DNA of 64,000 bases from Tectiglobus diatomicola (GTDB taxonomy: Bacteria; Pseudomonadota; Alphaproteobacteria; Rhizobiales; Hyphomicrobiaceae). The notes under the pieces are model-generated. The model saw nothing but the letters and a program-made list of their open reading frames with translations. It had not been told where the DNA came from and did not search any database. The stretch spans positions 1 to 64,000 of the forward strand of contig JAZDSJ010000001.1 of NCBI GenBank assembly GCA_039583345.1. The letters run 5' to 3'. Position numbers and translations under genes: made by a program. Positions 56,908-64,000 of the stretch are shown here, in pieces (within the stretch, counting starts at the first letter, position 1; every line of letters begins with the position of its first letter).

Positions 56908-57696
56908 TTAATCATAATTATTATTTGCGTTAGATGACACTAAGACAGGTACAGTTCCATGCGGAGGACGAGCTTCGACTAAAACGCCCAGCCGTCGTGC
57001 AACCTCTTGGTAAGCCTCTAAAACACCGCCTAGATCTCTACGAAAGCGATCTTTATCCATCTTATGGTTAGTCTCAATATCCCATAGGCGGCAATTATCA
57101 GGACTAATCTCATCAGCAACGATAACTTTTAATTGGTCATTCTCCCAAAACTTCCCAAATTCTAGTTTAAAATCAATTAAACGAATACCGTGCCCGACAA
57201 AAAGACCTGATAAAAAGTCATTGATCCGTAACGCTGTTTGCATTATCTCATCTAGTTCGGCCGGGTTTGACCAACCAAAGGATGTTATATGTTCTTCAGT
57301 TACAAGAGGGTCACCGAGTTCATCACTTTTATAATAAAATTCTAATATTGACCGTGAAAGCTGTGTTCCTTCTTCAAGACCAAGACGCTTACAAAATGAT
57401 CCTGCTGCTACGTTCCTCACAACTACTTCTACTGGGATAATTTCAACTTCACGAATAAGTTGCTCACGCATATTAATGCGCCTAATGAAGTGAGTTTGAA
57501 CACCTATTTCAATAAGTCGCTCAAACACGTATTCAGAGATACGGTTGTTGATTACACCTTTGCCTTCAATTTTATCATGCTTTTTATTATTAAATGCTGT
57601 TGCATCATCTTTGAAGTGCTGTATAAGTGTCCCCGGCTCGGGACCTTCATATAAAATTTTTGCTTTGCCTTCGTAAACGCGGCGACGCCTGTTCAT
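56908..57696 (-). CDS. purC: SAICAR synthetase
   Basis: Joins aspartate to CAIR in purine synthesis. Motifs are intact: RRRVYEGKAKILYEGPEPGT, FKDDATAFNNKKHDKIEGKG, VEVVVRNVAAGSFCKRLGLE, IDFKLEFGKFW and VIVADEISPDNCRLWD. 262 residues, slightly long because of a tail (VLVSSNANNNYD). AAAGGA precedes the ATG. It is the only open purine gene in the window; its operon mate purL is dead and purS/purQ are gone, so its product may no longer be useful unless the rest is supplied elsewhere. Confidence 0.96.
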   Translation of the reverse strand: MNRRRRVYEGKAKILYEGPEPGTLIQHFKDDATAFNNKKHDKIEGKGVINNRISEYVFERLIEIGVQTHFIRRINMREQLIREVEIIPVEVVVRNVAAGSFCKRLGLEEGTQLSRSILEFYYKSDELGDPLVTEEHITSFGWSNPAELDEIMQTALRINDFLSGLFVGHGIRLIDFKLEFGKFWENDQLKVIVADEISPDNCRLWDIETNHKMDKDRFRRDLGGVLEAYQEVARRLGVLVEARPPHGTVPVLVSSNANNNYD

Positions 57697-58563
57697 GTTG
57701 TACGTCCTTTGGGGAGTAATTAAAGAACCTGAAATTTATTAAAAGAAAATTGCAGCTCTTAAAAAAGTCTGAGATGAAACTTATTCATATCAAGTCCTTA
57801 AGACACAGCATATATATTTAAACAATACAAGTAACACGCCTGCGCAAAATTAATATCTAGTTAATCGGATCAAAATAACACTAAATAGCTATTACATAAA
57901 GCTTTTTTCACTAGTGTAATGTGATTAAATGTGAGTTTAAGAGGTCTTTAGCTGATTCCAACCGGGAATTACTCGAAAGAGACTAGCTTTTCAAATTCAC
58001 CTAAACAAATAATTAGGCTATCGCTACAAAACTAACTTACTAATATCTTAATTAGCTATAATTGAGTAGATTTTATGCCATTTCCATCGTCTCGTACCAG
58101 GAAAACGCCCATCTCACATGCTACTTTACACCTATATAAATCTCACTACCTTACGGTGTCGGTTTATTTCATTCAGGTGAATGATTAAGCTTCTAAATCT
58201 TAATTCCAGTACCACCTTATTGTATCTAGGTTAGAAACACCTGATAAATACTCTATAAAGTGAAGTAAGTTTGTCATGTGTAACATGCTTTTAAATAACA
58301 TATTGAGTACTCATTTACTAGAGGAAACTTACAAAGAAGAGTTGCGCCTCGAATTCTTCGGAAATGTTACTATACAAAAGAACTTCCATCTTATAGGTGG
58401 CTACTCTGAAAATTCGTAATCTAATCTATAGTATTTAACAGTACTCTCTTCATGCCTAGGTTCCAAACCTCAATTTGATGTACAAATTCAAATGCACTCA
58501 AGTATCTGCAAATTTTTGAATCTACTATATGAATTTATGAGTCAAGAAATAAAAAGTAATGCT
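57697..58563. other. Noncoding tract upstream of purC
   Basis: About 870 AT-rich bases with many stops. By position it holds the purC promoter. Relatives have DUF1476 and purB genes upstream of purC; I could not recognise either. Confidence 0.4.
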
Positions 58564-59163
58564 TTATCCATTAAGCAAAGTAACACCAACAAGCCAATAA
58601 TGGCCATAAAATAGCATAAACATATATAAAATAAGACCAGTAGAAATAACTGCTACATCCCCAATTAGCCCAGAGTATTTATTGCAAAGAAAATTTGTTG
58701 TAGGAAAGACGCCACCAGAACGCTTTTTAAGGGACATTATATCAATAACTGCAAAGCATAAAAAACTACTAAACAAAATTATTGAAGCAAGGTCACCATT
58801 AACAATAAGATGTGAAGATGCCCAGATCTTGATGGCAACCAACATTGGATGGCGGACGAACTTGGTGATACGGCTGGGAATGTAGGCCGCAACAATAAAA
58901 ATTGACGATGGTAACATGGATAATAAAACAAAATGCTTCATCCAAGTTGATGTAACCCAAAAAATTTCGTTACCAGTACCGTTAGATCGAAGCTCAGCAT
59001 AACCGTAAATAACAAGTAATAAACCGATTGCAGATCCAATCGAAAATACAACTTTATAAATTAAATCACCTATTTTATCAATTAAAATTTCTTTTAGCGA
59101 ACCAAGGATAGCGATTGAATGAATTGAAAAAAATATTACAAGTCCAATAATAAAAATTTCCAT
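58564..59163 (-). CDS. NnrU family membrane protein
   Basis: About 199 residues with five or six hydrophobic segments. The motif ITKFVRHPMLVAIKIWASSH is the NnrU hallmark (RHPxLxxxxxWxxxH), followed by LIVNGDLASIILFSSFLCFA. NnrU is named for a role near nitric oxide reduction, but most members have no known function. ATG 59163 has GAGATG upstream and is preferred to 59175. No denitrification genes are near. Confidence 0.88.
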   Translation of the reverse strand: MEIFIIGLVIFFSIHSIAILGSLKEILIDKIGDLIYKVVFSIGSAIGLLLVIYGYAELRSNGTGNEIFWVTSTWMKHFVLLSMLPSSIFIVAAYIPSRITKFVRHPMLVAIKIWASSHLIVNGDLASIILFSSFLCFAVIDIMSLKKRSGGVFPTTNFLCNKYSGLIGDVAVISTGLILYMFMLFYGHYWLVGVTLLNG

Positions 59164-59952
59164 TACGCATCTCAAAAGTTGAAGCTTAGCATGACATGAT
59201 GATATAAGTATTTTAAATGTGATAAATTTAATAATATAATACTTCTTTTGTCTTTAATATTTAAATAAAGAAATATTATGAACAACTAGTGCTGTGATTA
59301 GTCATATTTTGTTATATTTATTAATGTGATTCAGATAGGGCAGAAGTCAAAATTTTACGCTGAAAAGTTGTGCGCACAACATAATTCATTAATATTCCTC
59401 AATATTCGATCATAAATTACACTAAGCTTTTCAATTCAACGAGCAGTCAAATATTTATAAATAATCTTAATTTCCAAAAAGCTCATGATTACAATACAGA
59501 TTCACCTGATTAGAAGACGGATACTGAGCATAGAAATCACAAATAATGGATTATTAGATCTAGTAGATCTGTCAAGCAAGTTAAATTTTCAACTTGTGCT
59601 TTGTTTGAATGATTATTATCCGTTTTACTAAATTTTTACTGCTTCTTTTCACTATCCCTTAATTCGATTTTTTAAACCTTCGGGCTTCGATTAAATGCCT
59701 GAACCAAATGCTTAAAACCCTTCAGTATTCCAAAAACTGGTATCATGATATAAAAAATATGTTTACAAACTCATTAGCCGGGCAAAATTTCATTTATGTC
59801 GATTAATATCAAACAAGTACCGTTTGATAGCTTTGAGCCGAAATCAAATAAAAAGGGTAATATTAAACCTTGAGCTGTCTTAAAGAAAAAGCACCTGACA
59901 TTTGTACTTTCCGGTTTCTAATGTTAACTTAAAATCATGTGCTGAATAAAAC
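59164..59952. other. Noncoding tract between nnrU and the palindrome region
   Basis: AT-rich, with stops in all frames. A small palindrome (AGATCTA-G-TAGATCT) lies near 59556-59570. No gene fragment recognised. Confidence 0.4.
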
Positions 59953-60204
59953 ATGCAAACTGTATATGAAGCCCTTAAAGAGAGTAACATTTCACATGTG
60001 GATGTAATTCTTACTGAAATGGCAGACCTGGGTGATATATTTGCCATATTTATACTCGCAGGAACGTTTGTTTCGAATGTTTTTGTTTCACGAGGAATGT
60101 ATAAGAAGAAAGAATGTGAAAAACTAGTTTTTCACATTCTTTCTTTTCTAAAAGGAATTACGACAACTGAAAACTTATCGAAGCTTCAGAGTAGAAGTCA
60201 TTAA
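59953..60204 (+). CDS. Doubtful small ORF containing a 40-bp palindrome
   Basis: 83 codons. It has a possible hydrophobic stretch (IFAIFILAGTFVSNVFV) and a lysine-rich middle that is encoded by a perfect 40-bp palindrome. No Shine-Dalgarno sequence precedes the ATG and I recognise no family. It is more likely a gene remnant or chance frame than a working gene, but it is the only frame over 60 codons between nnrU and epmA. Confidence 0.25.
   Translation: MQTVYEALKESNISHVDVILTEMADLGDIFAIFILAGTFVSNVFVSRGMYKKKECEKLVFHILSFLKGITTTENLSKLQSRSH
60106..60145. repeat. Perfect 40-bp palindrome
   Basis: The arm AAGAAAGAATGTGAAAAACT is followed at once by its exact 20-base reverse complement; there is no spacer. 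As RNA it would give an 18-bp hairpin with a tetraloop; as DNA it could extrude a cruciform. No convincing gene ends next to it on either strand, so simple termination does not explain it well. Confidence 0.95.
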
Positions 60205-60317
60205 GAACATACAGTTCCAGAAAACTTAGTTAAAATTTTATGGCAACTTACATAGTTATAAGTTAGTGATAGCCAAGTTTTTATGTTGATCTTGGTGAGT
60301 AACTTGAGATCTTAAAT

Positions 60318-61379
60318 ATGCTATTTACAAGAAAAAATGCTGAATCGGCTTGGTGGGAGCGCCACCGCCATCAAGATCGAAGGTTGTTTTTACTAAAGCG
60401 TATGCGCATAAAATCAGCACTTCGCAAATGGTTTTTAGATCATGGTTTTATAGAGGTTGAAACTTCCTGTTTACAAACTTCACCAGGAAACGAGACACAC
60501 CTTCATGCTTTTGCCACTCAGATAAGAACAGCATCAGGTGCTTTCCATCCTTTATATCTTCATACATCACCTGAATTTGCTTGTAAAAAGCTAATCGCTG
60601 CCGGCGAGCTTAAGATATTCACCTTCGCAACTGTTTTCCGTAATATGGAACGATCTAAATTGCATCATCCAGAATTTACCATGTTAGAGTGGTATGCGGC
60701 AAATATTGACTATGAAGATCTAATGGACCACTGTCATCAGATACTTAAGATTACATCCGAAACAACTGGAAGTCAGAAATGGTCTTTCGAGGGTAATACA
60801 GTAATGGCAGCTGATGAACCCGAACGCATAAAAGTAGCGGATGCTTTTTTGTCCTATTCAGGTATAGATATAATGAGTACTATACACAAGAACAATCCAC
60901 AACGCCATCTATTAGCAGCTGCAGCACGATCACGGGGTATTCGTGTAGCAAAAGATGATACGTGGTCTGATATTTTTTCACGGATTATCGTAGAGCGAAT
61001 TGAACCGAAGCTAAACAATGGTCGTCCAGTTATATTAGATTCTTTTCCTATATGCGAGGCAGCACTTTCCAGGGCTAGCCCTAATAATAACAGCATTGCA
61101 GAACGTTTTGAGCTTTATTGTTGTGGTGTAGAGCTAGCAAATGCGTTTGGCGAATTAACTGATCCTGTTGTTCAACGCCAGCGATTTGAGATCAATATGG
61201 CTCAAAAGCTTTACATTTATGGCGAAAGTTATCCGATTGACGAAGAACTTCTTTTAGCGCTTTCTGAGATGCCACCAACTTCAGGATGTGCGATTGGATT
61301 TGATCGGCTTGTGATGCTTGCAACTGGCGCACAACGTATAGATCAGGTAATATGGACGCCACAACCTAAATTTAGGTAG
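60318..61379 (+). CDS. epmA: EF-P--(R)-beta-lysine ligase (EpmA/GenX)
   Basis: Class II lysyl-tRNA synthetase paralogue without the tRNA anticodon domain; attaches beta-lysine to elongation factor P. FIEVETSCLQTSPGNETHLH, LYLHTSPEFACKKLIAAGEL, TFATVFRNMERSKLHHPEFT, MLEWY, and the end GCAIGFDRLVMLATGAQRID are diagnostic. 353 residues is EpmA size, far below LysS. It is followed after 4 bases by epmB, which confirms the assignment. Confidence 0.96.
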   Translation: MLFTRKNAESAWWERHRHQDRRLFLLKRMRIKSALRKWFLDHGFIEVETSCLQTSPGNETHLHAFATQIRTASGAFHPLYLHTSPEFACKKLIAAGELKIFTFATVFRNMERSKLHHPEFTMLEWYAANIDYEDLMDHCHQILKITSETTGSQKWSFEGNTVMAADEPERIKVADAFLSYSGIDIMSTIHKNNPQRHLLAAAARSRGIRVAKDDTWSDIFSRIIVERIEPKLNNGRPVILDSFPICEAALSRASPNNNSIAERFELYCCGVELANAFGELTDPVVQRQRFEINMAQKLYIYGESYPIDEELLLALSEMPPTSGCAIGFDRLVMLATGAQRIDQVIWTPQPKFR

Positions 61380-61383
61380 TGAA

Positions 61384-62427
61384 ATGGAGAATTTGATAAC
61401 ACTAAAAGATCTTAAAAAAGCGGGTTTAATTAATGTAAAGGATATGAAAGCATTACGACCTGTCGCAGAAAATTATGCAATAGCTATAACTCCATATATG
61501 CGTACAAGAATAGATCCGACTGACAAGAACGATCCGATACGTCAGCAATTTGTTCCCCATATTTCAGAAACTTACCACCTCGACGAGGAGCTGGCTGATC
61601 CTATAGGAGATAAGATACATTCTCCCGTACTGGGTATTGTACATCGTTATAAAAATCGCGCGATTCTTAAAGTTGTTAATTTATGCGCAGTCTATTGCCG
61701 GTTTTGCTTTCGTAGAGAGACGGTTGGCCACGAAAAGGGTGGTGTCCTTGACATTAAAACGCTTACGCGCGCACTAGCGTACATTGCAAATACTCCGCAA
61801 TTAACAGAGATCATCCTAACTGGAGGAGATCCTTTTATTCTATCACCGGAGCAGATAAAAAATTTAACAATACAACTTACGAATATCCCACATATCAAAA
61901 ACATACGTTGGCATACACGTATTCCAATTGTGAAGCCTGAATGTGTATCTCAGGAACTTGTTAAGGCTTTGAAATTTACAGATTGTAAAGTAAGAGTAGC
62001 TATTCATGCTAACCACGCAAATGAATTTTCTAATCAAACTCGTACTGCATGTCAAAAACTTCGTAAAGTAGGAATCGAACTTCTCAGCCAGTCAGTACTG
62101 CTGCGTGGTATTAATGATGATGTTCAAACTTTAATAGATCTATTTCATGCCTACGAAAGTATTGATGCAGCACCTTATTATTTGCACCATTGCGACCTAG
62201 CTCGTGGTACAGCTCACTTCCGTACTACGCTTGCCAAAGGTATTCAGCTGATGAGTATATTAAAACAGTGTTTACCTTCAAAACAAATACCATCATATAT
62301 TCTTGATGTCCCTGGTGGCATTGGAAAAGTCCATATATCATCTAAGAATGTAATTTGTCTTAGGCAAGGTCTCTACAACATTAGACTTAAAAATGGTAGT
62401 CTTACAACATACCGCGATAGACTGTAA
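61384..62427 (+). CDS. epmB: L-lysine 2,3-aminomutase for EF-P modification (EpmB)
   Basis: Radical SAM/PLP enzyme making (R)-beta-lysine for EpmA. The cluster ligands are C101, C105 and C108 (LCAVYCRFCFRRETVG). EIILTGGDPFILSPEQIKN, WHTRIPIVKPECV and YYLHHCDLARGTAHF are family motifs, and VDVPGGIGKV appears as LDVPGGIGKV near the end. 347 residues, the short EpmB form. The start overlaps the epmA end region with AGG as binding site. efp itself is not beside the pair. Confidence 0.95.
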   Translation: MENLITLKDLKKAGLINVKDMKALRPVAENYAIAITPYMRTRIDPTDKNDPIRQQFVPHISETYHLDEELADPIGDKIHSPVLGIVHRYKNRAILKVVNLCAVYCRFCFRRETVGHEKGGVLDIKTLTRALAYIANTPQLTEIILTGGDPFILSPEQIKNLTIQLTNIPHIKNIRWHTRIPIVKPECVSQELVKALKFTDCKVRVAIHANHANEFSNQTRTACQKLRKVGIELLSQSVLLRGINDDVQTLIDLFHAYESIDAAPYYLHHCDLARGTAHFRTTLAKGIQLMSILKQCLPSKQIPSYILDVPGGIGKVHISSKNVICLRQGLYNIRLKNGSLTTYRDRL

Positions 62428-63468
62428 AAAATCTAATCGAAACTAAATGTAATTAATCGTGGAGCATATAGCCGCGCCTGATTGATATTAACTTAGCTTC
62501 AATCTAATGCTTCCACGTCTGTGCGCATACACAACATTTTCTCTAAGAAAGGTTTAAGATAAGTTTTAATGTTAGAATAGAGCATGATTACGTTTTTATA
62601 ACTGAAATAAAATTGCAAACTGATTATTCTCTGCTAGTAGATGCCTGGTGCATATGAATATTATTAGGGTTTCGATTCCAAAGTTTGGTGGCCACCTAGA
62701 TTAGGATCTAAATCGTGCAGTAGAACATCTTTCTAGCCCCAATATAATATTACTTATCCTTAGAAGTTAGCACAACGAAAGCAATCCTTCAGTCTATTAT
62801 AACCCTTTTCTATTCACCTGGCTTATTATCAGATGCTTCTTACTTTTTTGGATAACTTTGACATTTTCACAGTTAATCGATAATTCTCTGGAGCGCAGTC
62901 ACTTTAGTTATTATTCTCGTGCTTTACTTACAAATGCCTGAACTTATAGCACCCGAAATTAGAAAAAAGTTGCATTGTTCAAAACAATAAGTTTGCATGC
63001 TATAATGCCAATTAGTACTTTACGAATGAGCTATTTTAATGAAACACTCCAAAATCATTGAAACTTTAATAGACTTCTAAAATCTTCTTCTTATCTAAAA
63101 CATTTACAATATAAACTTCATAGACATGTGATTTATCATCTGATCCGATGGCCGTCTTAGTTTAGAACACAAATCTCCTAAAAGTTATCAGTCATAAGCT
63201 CGAAGCTGTTAGGTTTTTAGTTTTTGTATTATAATCCACGACACGTTAAATAACCTAGTAGAACATTTTAAGATTGGCCTTTAATTTATGATATGTCTTG
63301 GGCTTATTTGTGAACTTCTCAATTAAAGTTCAGGAAGAAAAAAGTTAGAGTGCCTACGCCATAGGGTACGCCTATAACTAAGCTATACAATTCACCTCCC
63401 ATCATGGATCATTAGTAAGCCTGAAATCATAATATGAGCTGATTGAAGTAAAATGATTGAAGGGCAAC
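62428..63468. other. Noncoding tract after epmB
   Basis: About 1 kb, AT-rich, without a gene or recognisable remnant. The first 90 bases contain a long-range inverted repeat (CGTGGAGCA near 62459, TGCTTCCACG near 62511) enclosing about 45 bases, perhaps the epmB transcript end. No efp fragment was found. Confidence 0.45.
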
Positions 63469-64000
63469 CTAATGTCGAAAGTGGCGATACCCTGTAAACA
63501 CCATAGCTAAATTATAAAATTAGCTGCAGAAATTACTTCTTCATCTCGTATAGATCCACCTGGTTGAATAACAGTAGCGATACCAACTTTTACAGCTTCA
63601 TAAAGGCCATCAGCGAATAGATTGACATACCTTAAGTTAAGACTTAATTGTTCTGAGAACAATAGCTTATTGCAATGTCATAGGCAGCTGTTAGACTATT
63701 AGTTCCATTTGTAAGGTAACGGCAAAGTTTACTTCTCACATATAACCCTCGCTCATTAAATTGTTTGATTAAAACTTCATAATATTCCTTATCAACTAAG
63801 ACGGTGAACGGATGCGTGATTTTTAGCAGTAGAGTGCATCATAGCGGGAGTCCGATATCGATTTTCTCAATACAGTCTACAAACTTAGCTCTGCTAGATA
63901 GCCCACTTTCAAAAGTGATAGAGATTAACTACAAATAAATCAATTGGTTCAAAGCCATATAGCTAGGTAACATTTTTACACGACCTCCCATTATTTCTGG
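63469..64000 (-). pseudogene. purH: Remnant of bifunctional AICAR transformylase/IMP cyclohydrolase
   Basis: Runs off the right edge. The minus strand reads PEIMGGRVKML at the edge (family PExxxGRVKTLHP), then FVDCIEKIDIG, KNHA-like sequence, TVLVDKEYYEVLIKQF and SLTAAYDIAIS of the IMP cyclohydrolase domain. It then jumps to the protein's end: FADGLYEAVKVGIATVIQPG, GSIRDEEVISAAN, AMVFTGYRHFRH and a TAG stop (63469-63471). Several stops and frameshifts occur, and the middle of the gene (about 280 residues, most of the transformylase domain) is deleted. Confidence 0.94.

Noticed and set aside
58085..58115. Minus-strand fragment VFLVRDDGNGI resembling a MutL-type ATPase motif
   Set aside because: Only about ten residues match and neither preceding nor following MutL motifs are found nearby; probably chance.
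1..64000. CRISPR arrays, insertion sequences, prophage, toxin-antitoxin or secondary-metabolite clusters
   Set aside because: No regularly spaced repeats, transposase, integrase or phage proteins, toxin pairs, or polyketide/peptide synthase domains were seen on either strand.

Overview
This window is about 64 kb of AT-rich chromosome from an alphaproteobacterium, most probably of the Rhodospirillales. That placement rests on alphaproteobacterial gene content and order (trmD-rplS; rsmB beside a DUF1674 gene; etfB-etfA-hbd; ftsK-lolA; pyrG-secG-tpiA-ppiD-trpE-trpG; M48 protease-dsbA-accB-accC) and on the style of the proteins. Only about 70% of the bases are coding. Many intergenic stretches exceed 500 bases, and at least three contain recognisable wrecks of genes (hbd, purL, purH). 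There are no insertion sequences, prophage genes, CRISPR arrays, rRNAs or intact tRNAs. This is what a host-restricted symbiont looks like in mid genome reduction. The tunicate symbiont Candidatus Endolissoclinum faulkneri is a plausible match from general knowledge, but nothing here proves it.

Layout. 1-10 kb: pyrF, trmD, rplS, map, a DUF1674/SDHAF4-like gene, rsmB, a long empty tract, an amidase and a split XdhC pair. 10-20 kb: bactofilin, Bcp peroxiredoxin, rlmN, etfB-etfA followed by a dead hbd, a large pentapeptide-repeat membrane protein, and lolA. 20-30 kb: ftsK (lacking a recognisable gamma domain), an isolated phytoene synthase, cinA with a worn-out C-terminal domain, an MFS transporter, and a ParA-type ATPase with a hypothetical partner. 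30-40 kb: bolA-grxD, pyrG, secG, tpiA, ppiD, trpE, trpG, and a leader region ahead of rne. 40-50 kb: rne, an M48 protease, a DsbA-like protein, accB-accC. 50-64 kb: a YhdP/AsmA-like giant, gpmI, leuB, the purL pseudogene, purC, nnrU, a stretch with a perfect 40-bp palindrome, epmA-epmB, and the 3' part of a purH pseudogene running off the right edge.

How it fits together. The retained set is core: translation and RNA maturation (trmD, rplS, map, rsmB, rlmN, rne, epmAB), envelope upkeep (lolA, ppiD, secG, bactofilin, YhdP-like), fatty acid initiation (accBC), glycolysis (tpiA, gpmI), pyrimidines (pyrF, pyrG), pieces of Trp and Leu synthesis, and redox/Fe-S support (bolA, grxD, bcp, etfAB). Purine synthesis is visibly collapsing: purL and purH are dead while purC is still open. 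I found no convincing new defence, secretion or biosynthetic system. The most unusual items are the long palindrome at 60106-60145, the L19 protein with a helix-hairpin-helix-like tail, the approximately 300-residue insertion in RNase E, the retained pentapeptide-repeat protein, and genes caught in decay.
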